A DNA stretch of 64,000 nt from NCBI GenBank assembly GCA_023525715.1, contig CM042013.1:68682994-68746993 (forward strand), in the 5' to 3' direction. The position numbers and the translations under genes are program-made. This DNA is from Cichorium intybus (lineage: Eukaryota; Streptophyta; Magnoliopsida; Asterales; Asteraceae). Positions 35,800-59,480 of the stretch are shown one piece after another (the first letter of the stretch is position 1; every line of letters starts with the position of its first letter). The notes beneath the pieces are model-generated. The model saw only the letters and a program-made list of their open reading frames with translations, was not told the DNA's origin and did not search any database.

Positions 35800-36487
35800 C
35801 AGTGCCGAGTATGGGGATGTAGAGTTGGGACATTTCCCTTCAATTATCTTGAAGTACCGGTGGGTGCTAGTATGAAGAGAAAATTAAGTTGGATGCCTCT
35901 AATTGAAAATTTCAACAAACGACTCTCAAAGTAGAAGGCTAAAAATCTCTTCATTGGGGAGAAGCTAGTGTTGTATAAAGTCGTCCTTGGCAGTGTCAGT
36001 TTTTACATCTTCTCTCTTTTTAAGGCTCCAAGTGCGATTATTAATCATCTTGAGAACATCAGACACAATTTCTTTGGGCCGGGTCATCAGATAAAAGAAA
36101 ATTTACATGGATTGCATGGATAAAGGTGATAAACTCTACAGAATATGGTGAATTGTATATTGGGAGTCTCAAGGCTTTCAACCTTGCTCTTTTAGCTAAA
36201 TGGTGGTGGAGATTTAGAACGGAAAATAATGGTATTTGGAAGAATGTTATTGTTGCTCTACAGAAGTCATACAGAAAGTCGATATAGATGTAAATGGACA
36301 GAAAATGGACAGAAATGGGTCGCAAGTGGACTTTAATTATTTGTTTTTATTACAAGAAAATAAATGTAAATGGACAGAAAATGCTATTGGTTTGGTTGCG
36401 TCCAGCTGTATAAGTTATGAATAATAATATTTTGGCGATATATCCTTTCAAGTCTTAATGGAACAAATTGATGCATGCAAAAGTAAA
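35800..36487 (+). pseudogene. LINE (L1-type) ORF2 reverse transcriptase 3' region, part 1
   Basis: Translating with frameshifts gives KLSWMPLIENFNKRLS, then FIGEKLVLYKVVLGS, YIFSLFKAPSAIINHLE, RHNFFGPG, and FNLALLAKWWWRFRTENNG. This is the region after the RT catalytic core in plant L1 elements, reaching the WWRF motif before the zf-RVT domain. Stops and indels make it non-functional. It breaks at 36487, where a solo LTR has inserted, and resumes at 42186. Confidence 0.85.
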
Positions 36488-38919
36488 TGTAACATTCGTG
36501 TTTTGGGTCTAGAAGTTTTGGGCTTAAATCGATAAAATAAAATTTTATGTTTGAAAATAAATAAAATAATTAAATAAATTTAAATTTTTTATATCTCTAG
36601 ATGTGGTTTCATGAACTAAAATAAACACTTTAAACGAATGCCATTAAGAATTACAATTCATTTTTTTACCAAAAATGAGAAATTTAGTCAAAGGGACTAA
36701 AATTGACATTTAGCCAAACTTATCTATCAACTTTAACTAGTCAAGGACTTAGAAAATTAAGAAAATGTAATGATAGAATTGATGTAGAAACTTAGCTTAA
36801 GTCAAATATTTCCTTAAACCTATAATAAGGACCAAATTGTGAAGATTTTAGTGAAAAAGGCCATTTTGCCAAATTTTCCAAACCATGGGTTAGTGTTGAC
36901 TTAGTCAATGACTTAAGCTAAGATAAATTAAGTTACTTGGGGTAAAATTTTGAAGATGAAGAGTTTAATTAAAGGGGTTTGGTTATTTGGGAGTTACTAG
37001 GCATAAGAATTGAACCCTAAGGGATATTCTAAAAGATGTAAGGTTTTAGGGAGGCGTTCTTCCCATTTTAGCCACCATGAACGATTTTAGAGAGATAAAG
37101 TAGCATGGGAGGCGATTTCCTTAGAATTGAGGAGGAATTGTAGCTAGTTGTTGAAGATTAAGTAAGTTCTTGGGATTTCCAAGCAATATAAGGTATAATT
37201 CTTCCTCCTTCTAGCTTGTAAACCCATTTTTGGGTAATACTTACATCAAATCCAAAAATTCTAAAATTATGGGAGGATATCCTAGGATCCCAAGTGTTAG
37301 CTTATGAATCCTATCCGTTATGTAATCATCATCTAATCCATCGATGATCTAAATCCATCCCTTTTGTTGAATTGGGTGTTATGAACCCTAGAATTTGGGG
37401 ATTTGTTGAATACAAGAACTAATTGTAATTGGTGGGATATTATGGTTCTTTTGGATGAGGGGATCCACTTTTAGTTTCTCCCTAATGATTCCAATCATTG
37501 GAAAATGGGAATTATCACCATGAGAGGTGGTAATGATGAATTGCAATTTGAAGAAAAAGTTAAATTCATGAGAAAACTTGTAGTCAATGAATCCATTACA
37601 TCAATATAAAGGCATTAGTGTAGTTATTATTATTTCCTAATGATTCTATGGAATGGAAGAATGAATCTCCACTTGTAGTCATAAACCGAGGGAATGAAAC
37701 TGGAAACACCATTGTTCAGTTCTCATGGAAATATGAGTGGAAGCTTTGGGATGAATCCAACTTGGAAGCCAAATTGATTAAGTCCTTAATGAGTGAATGG
37801 TTGGGTCCTTGAGCAATGAATGACTCCTAGTAATGTTAAACTCCACCTCTTGTTGAAAGAATAGAAAATAAGCATTAAGTGCTTAATGATTGAGTCATGA
37901 GCTTGTTGAGGTTGTGAAGTGCATTTTGGGTTAGGAAACCATAAAACCAGTCATCCATTGGTTTTATAAGTGCTTGGGAACCCTTGGCATGCATTTGGAC
38001 TTGTGTAGGAGAAAATATGTTAAGAAATGAGAATTTTCGTACAGTTCTGACACGATCTATGTGACTTTTCTTCCTACCTTTGCTCGATCCACGTAAATTG
38101 AACTATTGCCAACTGCAGCCCGCATGAGTTTTTGACTTGGCTTGCATGGCTCGTGTGGCCTCAGCCCACCCTCCCTTATTTTCTATTTTGCTTAATGTAG
38201 CTTCTTCATTAGGCTTGTATCTTTGGTGTTTGGTTCTCCAACGTTGAAAACTTATCTTTAGCGGTTTTTTAGCATAATAACTCCATATCGAATGGGTGTT
38301 AAACCTTGAGACATGAAGATAATAAGAATGATAAGTTTGTCCCCTAAGTTTGGGTGAATTGAGTGTCATACCTTCATTGCTTGACTTGCAAGAAGGATGT
38401 AGCTTGTAGCAACTTAGAGATGAGATTGAAGACTTAAGTTAGAACTCAACTAAAAAAATTTGTGGTTAAGGAGATGAGATATTGTAGCAAGTTCAGACAC
38501 GACAACAGTGTAGAGATGATTGTTGATTTTTCAGTCAACATTAAGGTAAGTTTACGAGGAGTACACGTCCCTACTATTACAACTATTACTTGATGTAATA
38601 TCTTTGTACAAAGTTTTGGAATGAGCCTACCTTTCAAACTTTATAAGTATTTAAAAAAACTGATTTTGGGGGTTTGTCCCTAGTGTGGTGGTTACACTGC
38701 CCAATCTAAATGGGTCAACCTCGGGTAAGTTCACTAGGCATTCCATTGCCTAACCTATTTTGATGTGTACTCGAGTTGAGGAGATGTGATGAGTTTAGAG
38801 GATCTGGACATTTTAGAATGTGAAGGGTTGTGTGGTTTCATTTGAACTATGTAATGGTATTCAGATTGTAATAACATCGCTCTTTCACCAAGTAAGTTGT
38901 TTTGAAAGTGGGACCATAT

Positions 38920-39182
38920 TGTTGGAACTCAAATGTTCTTTTAATCAATACTCAAACTGAAATACAAGAAAAGAACAACTCACGCTAACTATCTAAACAC
39001 TCTCTTCTATGTTTTTGTGGTGCATTACAATGGATGTTAGAACATCTATTTATAGTGATGGTAGTGTGCCTAATTTCTACAATAGCTGCAACCTAAAAAT
39101 GAGTTCATATGAGAAATTCAACAAAGTTAGGTGTGGTTGGTGGTGGCTGCAAGTTTGTGTTTATACTATGTTTACATTCACA
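38920..39182 (-). repeat. 3' LTR of the young Copia element
   Basis: TGTTGGAACTC...TTACATTCACA; differs at one position from the 5' LTR. Confidence 0.95.
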
Positions 39183-39217
39183 TTCTCCCCCTTAAACCAA
39201 ACTTGGCTTGAGATTCG

Positions 39218-41170
39218 TTACGCCGATGATGTTGCGCATTCCATGCCATCCCCGGCTACAGAATAATCGGCAAGTGCTTTGTCTTTATCTTTCTCGAGTT
39301 TCAATTTTGCATCCTTGGAACAAGTTGTTGGAATGCCATCTCTCACACTAAACTCCCCCGAAATCCTTTTAGCATAAGCCGTTTTCTTTAGAGACACGTC
39401 TTCCATCTTCTCCATCACCTTACGAAAATCGATACCTCGATTTTTGGAACTACGTTGGAGAAAACCGGCAATTGCTTTTTCGGTCCAATTCCATCTTTTC
39501 CGTTTACCAAAGAACCCTTCTCGTCTTATCCGTGGCTTCCTTTTCCGTGCGTCGAAAAACTGGTGTCCTTTTTCATATTTTTCTTCAACATAAAATTCTT
39601 CCTCACTCGGATCATGTAATTTCTTTAGATGTGAACCTAGAATTTTATCATGCTCCAAATAACCATTAACTTTCATGGTATAATAATTGGCATACGGACG
39701 TCGTTGATGCCACAACCAACCGGGATCACATCGGGATGATAAAAGACACATTTTTCGTCTCGTCCTTAAAAGTATCTTATAGAGTCGGTTACCGGTTCTT
39801 TTTACTTTAAAAAGTAAAGTATTACTATTGTCAAATACCCGTAAGATATCACCATCCATGTCGACTCGATTCCCGTCTTCGGTTAGTTGTCCAAGACTTA
39901 TAATATTCTTTTTAAGTCTAGGAATGTAATACACCTCGTTAAGTAGTCTTTGATCTCCGTTTCCGTAATCAAACAAGATCGTACCTTTTCCTTTGATGTC
40001 GATCTTTGACCTGTCTCCAAACTGCGTAAAACCCGTCACGTTCTCGTCTAACTCATGGAACTTTGAACGATCTCCGGTCATATGATTGTTAGCACCGTTG
40101 TCAAGGTACCATTCCTCGGAATCAACTTGACTTTCTTCGGATGCAGGGATATCAACGCCATTCTTCTCTTTTAGTGGCACCATACCTGGTGTATCTTCTT
40201 GCGAGATCGCCATCATTAAAATGGGCTCTTTATCTTCATTGGTTTGGGTGAGGTTCACCTCCTCACCTCGTTTCTTGTTTGGACACTTTGATGCATAATG
40301 ACCATATTCCTCGCAAGTAAAACATTTTATTTTACTTTTGTCCTTTCGAGGACGATTGTAGTCATTCCGGTTTGCATCATACTTGTGACCATCTCCTCGG
40401 CCATGCCCACGACCTCGACCGCGTCCTTGGCCTTGGTTTCCACTTTCCCTTGAAGTGTTTGACGAGTCTCCCTCGTCGGTTTGCTTAGACTGAGATGCCC
40501 ACTTGGCATGTGTAAGCAATAGAGAAGGTCCTTCTTCCCGTTCTTCATACCCTCGAAGTCGCTCTTCGTGGGTCTTGAGACGGCCTACAACTTCTTCAAC
40601 CGTCATGTTTTTCATGTCTCCAAATTGCTCGATAGATGTTACGATTTGTATAAATCGCATTGGGACGGCTCGAAGAAACTTCTTCACCACCGTATTCTCC
40701 TCGATCTTTTCACCTAGAGATCGAATACCGGTCACAATAGTGTTCAATCTCATGGCGAAATCATCTATCGACTCACCATTGTTCATTCGGATCACCTCGA
40801 ATTCACTTCTTAACGTTTGTACTTTAGCCTCCTTTAACCGATCAGCTCCCATATGCATCATCTTAAGCGTTTCCCATGCTTCTTTAGCCGTGTCCTTCTC
40901 GGCCAACATAAGAAGTACGTCCTCTGGAATCGCTTGGTAAATGGCCGCAAGCGCCATCCTATCTGTTCGTTCATCTACTCTTGCATTTTGAATTGCATCC
41001 CACACTCCTTGTGCTTGCAAATTCACTCGCATTTTTATAGCCCACACCGCGTAGTTTGTTTTCGTAAGCAACGGATAGTGTAACGTAACACTACTATCCT
41101 TCCCGGTCCTTTGAACACTTTCAATTTCGGGTTGAGAAAACGACGAGCTTGGTGTGGTCATTCTTGGCAT
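39218..41170 (-). CDS. Copia gag-protease polyprotein with internally deleted pol (650 aa)
   Basis: Residues 1-230 are a UBN2/DUF4219-type gag (LLTKTNYAVWAIKM near 35; EAWETLKMMHMGADRL; ESIDDFAMRLNTIV). An RG-rich stretch precedes a zinc knuckle CFTCEEYGHYASKC near residue 285. The protease core WYLDNGANNHMTGD near 355 has DNG where the catalytic triad is usually D(T/S)G. Then comes the GAG-pre-integrase start (DPGWLWHQR). After that, short basic stretches lead directly to SLKKTAYAKRISGEF, which normally lies in the C-terminal part of RT. Integrase and the RT core have therefore been removed while the frame stayed open to the end. It starts at the ATG just after the 5' LTR and PBS. Confidence 0.9.
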   Translation of the reverse strand: MPRMTTPSSSFSQPEIESVQRTGKDSSVTLHYPLLTKTNYAVWAIKMRVNLQAQGVWDAIQNARVDERTDRMALAAIYQAIPEDVLLMLAEKDTAKEAWETLKMMHMGADRLKEAKVQTLRSEFEVIRMNNGESIDDFAMRLNTIVTGIRSLGEKIEENTVVKKFLRAVPMRFIQIVTSIEQFGDMKNMTVEEVVGRLKTHEERLRGYEEREEGPSLLLTHAKWASQSKQTDEGDSSNTSRESGNQGQGRGRGRGHGRGDGHKYDANRNDYNRPRKDKSKIKCFTCEEYGHYASKCPNKKRGEEVNLTQTNEDKEPILMMAISQEDTPGMVPLKEKNGVDIPASEESQVDSEEWYLDNGANNHMTGDRSKFHELDENVTGFTQFGDRSKIDIKGKGTILFDYGNGDQRLLNEVYYIPRLKKNIISLGQLTEDGNRVDMDGDILRVFDNSNTLLFKVKRTGNRLYKILLRTRRKMCLLSSRCDPGWLWHQRRPYANYYTMKVNGYLEHDKILGSHLKKLHDPSEEEFYVEEKYEKGHQFFDARKRKPRIRREGFFGKRKRWNWTEKAIAGFLQRSSKNRGIDFRKVMEKMEDVSLKKTAYAKRISGEFSVRDGIPTTCSKDAKLKLEKDKDKALADYSVAGDGMECATSSA

Positions 41171-41719
41171 ATACTTGGATATACTCTAACTTGGAATTTT
41201 CAAACGTACGAGGACCACTATAATTTATTAAAATTATAATGACCAAATTTGGGGTTTTGTTTGAAACTTTCCAGAAGTAGAGGAGCCAAAATGTAATTTT
41301 CAGAACTTTAGGGATCGGTTTGAAACTTTAAGAAGTATAGGGGGATAATCTGAAGTTTTTCTGAAAAATAGGGACCAACCTGCAAATTTTTCGAAATACA
41401 GGGACCAAATTGCAGTTTTCTGAAACCTGCTACAGTGCTGCTACAGTGACGCTACAGTGTCGTCTTCTCCGGTCGTCTTCTCCGGCGGATCTCCGGCGAA
41501 CTGGTTTTTCCGACAACTATTCCGACGAACCTTTGACCGGACTTTTGGATGTCTTCCGATGGTCGAAAAATTCCGAAAAATATATATTCGGAATCCTGAG
41601 AACGAGACCTTTCCAATGGTGCTCTCGAAAATCGATTTTGAGACAGAAAATTTTTGACAAAAAAACCCGAGGGTGTTTAGAAAGTTGCCTCTGGAGCTTA
41701 ACCAAGCTCTGATACCACT

Positions 41720-41982
41720 TGTTGGAACTCAAATGTTCTTTTAATCAATACTCAAACTGAAATACAAGAAAAGAACAACTCACGCTAACTATCTAAACAC
41801 TCTCTTCTATGTTTTTGTGGTGCATTACAATGGATGTTAGAACATCTATTTATAGTGATGGTAGTGTGCCTAATTTCTACAATAGCTGCAACCTAAAAAT
41901 GAGTTCATATGAGAAATTCAACAAAGTTAGGTGTGGTTGGTGGTGGCTGCAAGTTTGTATTTATACTATGTTTACATTCACA
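41720..41982 (-). repeat. 5' LTR of the young Copia element
   Basis: Same boundaries and length as the other LTR. The target duplication catat follows at 41983-41987. Confidence 0.95.
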
Positions 41983-42185
41983 CATATGATTTTTTTCCGC
42001 AACTTAAACTCTGAAATGATTTAAAGAAGACCCTATGTGTTTTAAAATGGCGTTTAAATACAAATGGACTATTTCTTAGATGTTTTGGGATTCTAAATTT
42101 TACATGAGATGATTTATAAACTATGATGAGAAATTATGGATTTTAAAAATGTGTTTTATAATGAGCCTTAACGAGGGGTGTTACA

Positions 42186-42719
42186 GTAAATATCTTCATG
42201 TGGCATGCTCGTCTTCAAAGGCTACCAACCATATGAATATGCATAAAAATAATATTAATCTCTACTCCACTTTCTGCCCATTGTACAACAGATGCAGCGA
42301 AAGAGAAACCCACTTATTCATGCAGTATTCTACTTCCCCTGAGATTCCAGCAAAGCTTCACAGTTGGTGGAACATCTTTCCCACTTCAGGTGATATGAAT
42401 GATAATTTGCTTCATATGGACTCCAGAAGTGAGCTTCATCCAAAAATTATAGAGGTAGTATTTGTTATCGTTTCGGCTTTTGGATCGATTGTTTGGAATT
42501 TAAGAAATGAGTGTCTTCAATGGTGTTATCAAAAACGAAAATGTGTTATGTATTGAGGTGAAAGTCATTGCTTTTATTTGGGTGAAAGTTAGAGCTAAAA
42601 AAGGGACAAGTCTTTTCACCTGTTACCGGTGTGCAGACCCGTTTGGACAATGTAAAAAATTATTGTAACTCTAGCTCCTTGCTAGCTTTTGATTTATTGA
42701 AACTTTTGCTGTTCAAAAA
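42186..42719 (+). pseudogene. LINE ORF2 zf-RVT end and 3' UTR, part 2
   Basis: It continues from 36487: VNIF(M)WHARLQRLPT..., NINLYSTFCPLYNRCSERETHLFMQ, the plant L1 zinc-binding reverse-transcriptase (zf-RVT) segment, then a decayed C-terminus (AFGSIVWNLRNE). The 3' UTR (ctagctccttgctagctttt) ends in a short A run at about 42713-42719, as plant L1 copies do. GTAAA at 42186-42190 is the target duplication of the solo LTR. Confidence 0.82.
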
Positions 42720-42722
42720 AAG

Positions 42723-43080
42723 ATGTATACTATATCATATCTTTTGTCATTGCGTATGTGTAATATCGTCTACAGTCGTCACAACGAGCCAAACCACTTG
42801 ATATGGAGAAAGTATGAGGAAAGAAAGAAAGAAAGAAGCGTATTAAATATGTATACTATATCTTATGTCATTGTGTGTATGTGTGTTGTCAAGAGTCGTC
42901 ACAATGAGGACCACGTGATATATATGGAGAAAGTACGAGGAAAGAAAAGAAAGAAAAAAGTGTATCGAACATGTACATGCATGTGTGTGGTGTGTAATAT
43001 CGTCAAGAATCGAGACAACGAGCCAAACCACATGATATGGAAAGTCGCAGTCATGCTGGGCCTAACTTGGGTCAAAGAAT
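42723..43080 (+). repeat. Three tandem imperfect repeats, about 120-125 bp
   Basis: Units start near 42723, 42849 and 42970. Shared phrases are tgtatactatatc, cgtcacaacgagccaaacca and gatatggagaaagtacgaggaaagaaa. They lie about 0.9 kb upstream of the gene 2 ATG. A 125-codon frame across them is a repeat artefact. Confidence 0.8.
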
Positions 43081-43967
43081 TGTGTCTAGAAATTTGCTAA
43101 AACAGTTCCATCTAATTATATTTGACTGTTGAAATTTGCAGAGCAGGCTCTTTTACGTTATTGAGACGATTTTATATTTTGATTGGTACTTTTTCTTTGT
43201 AAATTAATTATGAAAAATATCTATTTTCGAACCTTTTTAATAGTCCCAGTGAAAAATAAATTGATAAAAAAAACTAGTCTAATTCTTTAATTTTTTTAAC
43301 AGAAACCAAGAATTTAATAATTTACGAAAACATTCATGAAAATCGTAGTTGGGTTGTGGCAATTTCCATATTTTGGGGAAGCATTTGAGTGCAATTTGGG
43401 ATTTTATGAAGATATGAATATTTTATTAGGGTTTACAAAAACAAAAGATATTGCAAATTTAGTGGTAAATATGCATGCTTTGTTTCCCAACCAATTCAAA
43501 ACCTTCTTTCACCTTGTTTTGCAATTTTTCCGTAGTTAATGAAATTTGTAACCCCCTAAATCAGTTTTCAACCCATTAATAAAATTCACAGCCCAAGGCC
43601 CAACTATGATTTACAAATTTTACATAACTGTTTTTGTAATTATTATTATTATTTTTTTATAATTATTAAGTAATCGGGCTAGATCTATTAATTTTTTCCT
43701 CAAATAAATATGAGTAATGTTAAGTCCTCCTAAAATACTTTTCTTGGCATCATCATGATAAGAACAGAACCTACGTCGAAAGTCGTTATGTAATATCCTT
43801 CTCTTTTCAATTCCAAATTTATTGTTACATGAGATGTTTATTCATCAGGAGCCAATATATAGACGTCGGAATCTAAACCTTGAATTAAGTTTCAAAATAT
43901 TAAATTTTACTCTAACAATTTTTAGAGAACTGCAGCCACTACCATATATACATCCTCACCAATAACA
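43081..43967 (+). promoter_or_regulatory. 5' flank of kinase-fusion gene 2
   Basis: AT-rich non-coding sequence up to the ATG at 43968. The last 50 bases (ctgcagccact, tacatcctcac) match the leader of gene 1. No definite TATA box or transcription start was assigned. Confidence 0.35.
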
Positions 43968-57060
<13,093 letters not shown>

Positions 57061-57535
57061 ATTACTTTGGTTCCTACCGAACCGTTAGTCCATTAAACAA
57101 GCACTGCTGCCAGCATTGATTGAATTTTCCCTTGACTCGTGGTACCTCTTTGCTTATGAAGATCCGCTTTGCCTTGCTAACTCAACCAAAGAAGTGACCT
57201 AAACGAGGCGAATGATCCAACTGAATCACAGACCTATCAATACTAGCTTTATATCATCTCTAACTCCTGGTCTGCGGTTCCTTTTTCGGTTCACATTAGA
57301 ATCCACATCCTTAATAATCCCTCACATTGAATCTAATCACCTTCTACCATCTAAAGCATAACTTGAGCCTACTCTCTATCTAGTTTTCGTCTTTGCCTAC
57401 TTCTGTGGAAGACCGATTGAAGTTATGCAAAACTTCAACTTCTTTAATGAGACCACCTTGATGAACATATCTGGAGGATGCTTTGCTCTAAGGGTTTTCT
57501 TCAAGTTGAGACTACCTTTAGTAATTAGCTCCTAC

Positions 57536-58490
57536 ATGAAGTGGTACCTCGTCTTGAAGTGTTTCGTCCTGCTATGAAACACCAGATTCTTTGCAATATG
57601 TATGATAATTTGGTTATCGCAATATAACATGCAATCCTCCTTATTCAAGCCCAACTCCAATAGGATGTTCTCCAATCAAACAAGCTCTTTACTAGCTTCT
57701 TCTAGAGCCATATACTCGATCTCGGTGGTTGAATGAGCAACACTTTTTTGTAGCCATGGCATCCAACTGATTGCAGTTCCTCCAATTGTCAACACATAAT
57801 TTGTAATGCTCTTTCTTGAGTCCATACAACCCCCAAGACTACATTTTCAAAACTTCTATGACGACTCTCTACCTTTTGAAACCGAAGGTTTCTTTTGAGG
57901 TCCTTTTAAGTAGAGAAACAACCACTTTACTCCTTCACATTGATCCTTCCTCAAGTTGACATAAACCGACCGACTACTCCTACTACATGAGCAATCTTTG
58001 AAGTGGTACCTCGTCTTGAAGTGTTTCGTCCTGCTATGAAACACCAGATTCTTCGCAATATGTATGACAATTTGGTTATCGCAATATAACATGCAATGCT
58101 CCTTATTCAAGCCCAACTCCGATAGGATGTTCTCCAATCAAACAAGCTATTTACTAGCTTCTTCTAGAGCTATATACTCGATCTCAGTGGTTGAATGAGT
58201 AAGCCATATACTCGATCTCAGTGGTTGAATGAGCAACACTTTTCTGTAGCCATAACATCCAACTGATTGCAATTCCTCCAATTGTCAACACATAATTTGT
58301 AGTGCTCTTTCTTGAGTCCATACCAGCCCAAGACTACATTTTCAAAACTTCCATGACGACCTTCTACCTTTTGAAACTGAAAGTTGCGTCTGAGGTCCTT
58401 TTAAGTAGAGAAACAACCACTTTATTCCTTCACATTGATCCTTCCTTGAGTTGACATAAACCGACCGACAACTCCTACTACATGAGCAAT
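57536..58490. repeat. Direct duplication inside the Copia RNase H region
   Basis: GAAGTGGTACCTCGTCTTGA at 57539 recurs at 58003, and similarity continues for about 460 bp. A further short duplication (atatactcgatctcagtggt) occurs near 58170-58225. Confidence 0.88.
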
Positions 58491-58689
58491 CTTTGGTCTG
58501 ATGCACACCATATCCTATATCAAGCTACCTATTGTAGAAACATAGGGGATCTTGGCCGTTTCCACCTTGACTTCTTTTGTCATTTGGGTTTGATTTTTTG
58601 AGAGTCACATATGACTCCCAAGCCGTGTACTTATAACCTTTGCATACCCATACTAAACTTCTTTATAACTTTTTGGATATACTTTTCCA

Positions 58690-59480
58690 AGAAAGTTTCA
58701 GAACTCCTGAAGCTTTATATTGGACGATGCTCATCCTAGTGTCTACTTAGATGCACATAGGTCCTTTATTTTGAACTTTTTCCCAATAGCTTCTTAATCA
58801 TGTTGATCACTTTTATGTTAGACCTTACCACCAACATATCATCAACATAAAACAAAAGGATGATGTAGGTGGATTGCAACTTCTTTTGGTAGCAACAATT
58901 TCAGCTTTAACCATTCCTCATTATGAAGCTATCAAATGTCAAGTACCATTGCCTTGGAGATTGCTTCAATCCATATAAAGTTTTATTCAATTTGAATATC
59001 ACGTTTTCCTTCACAACAACTTGAAAACCTTCTGATTATGCCATATAGATAATTTTATCAAGGTTTCTATGAAAGAACGTTGTCTGCTTCTGGTCATCAT
59101 ATCGGACGATCCTCATCCCAGTGTCGGCTTAGCTGCACCCAGGTCCTTCATTTCAAATTTTTGCCCAGTAGCTTCTTAATCTTGTTGATCACTTATTTGT
59201 CGTACCCTGCCACCAACATATCATCAACATAAAACAAAATGATGATGTAAGAGGACTGGAACTTCTTTTGGTAGCAAAAATTTCAGCTTTAACCGTTTCT
59301 CATTATGAAGCTATCAAATGTCAAGTACAATTGCCTTCGAGATTGCTTCAATCCATATAGAGTTTTCTTCAATTTGAATATCAAGTTTTCCTTCACAACA
59401 ACTTGAAAACCTTCTTATTGTGCCATATAGATAATTTTATCAAGGTTTCCATGAAAGAACGTTGTCTGATTGTGGTCATC
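58690..59480. repeat. Direct duplication inside the Copia RT region
   Basis: The block from ATTGGACGATGCTCATCC (about 58718) recurs from ATCGGACGATCCTCATCC (about 59100) for about 370 bp, including the YVDD-encoding stretch. Divergence is higher than in the 57536 pair. Confidence 0.82.

Larger units (their letters stand above)
38920..41982 (-). mobile_element. Young non-autonomous Copia element, complete with LTRs and TSD
   Basis: The LTRs at 38920-39182 and 41720-41982 are each 263 bp. By eye they differ at one base (gtgttt/gtattt). CATAT flanks both sides (38915-38919 and 41983-41987). On the minus strand, the primer binding site (rc of gctctgatacca, 41706-41717) follows the 5' LTR, and a purine tract (rc of ttctccccctt, 39183-39193) precedes the 3' LTR. 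The interior holds one long ORF. At 3063 bp it lacks integrase and most of RT, so mobilisation would need a helper. Confidence 0.95.
36488..42185 (+). mobile_element. Solo LTR (about 2.6 kb net) with TSD, inserted in LINE
   Basis: Ends TGTAAC...GTTACA form a perfect 6 bp inverted pair. GTAAA flanks both sides (36483-36487 and 42186-42190). No polyprotein of its own is present, so it is a solo LTR left by LTR-LTR recombination. It is interrupted by the young Copia element at 38920-41982. The terminal GGGGTGTTACA resembles the GGGGCGTTATA end of the 29162-35171 LTR. Confidence 0.85.

Noticed and set aside
41410..41712. 100-codon plus-strand frame between the Copia ORF and its 5' LTR
   Set aside because: It lies in the untranslated leader of the minus-strand Copia element and has no homology.
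42723..43100. 125-codon frame upstream of gene 2
   Set aside because: It spans three tandem DNA repeats, and the peptide is itself three imperfect repeats with no known family.
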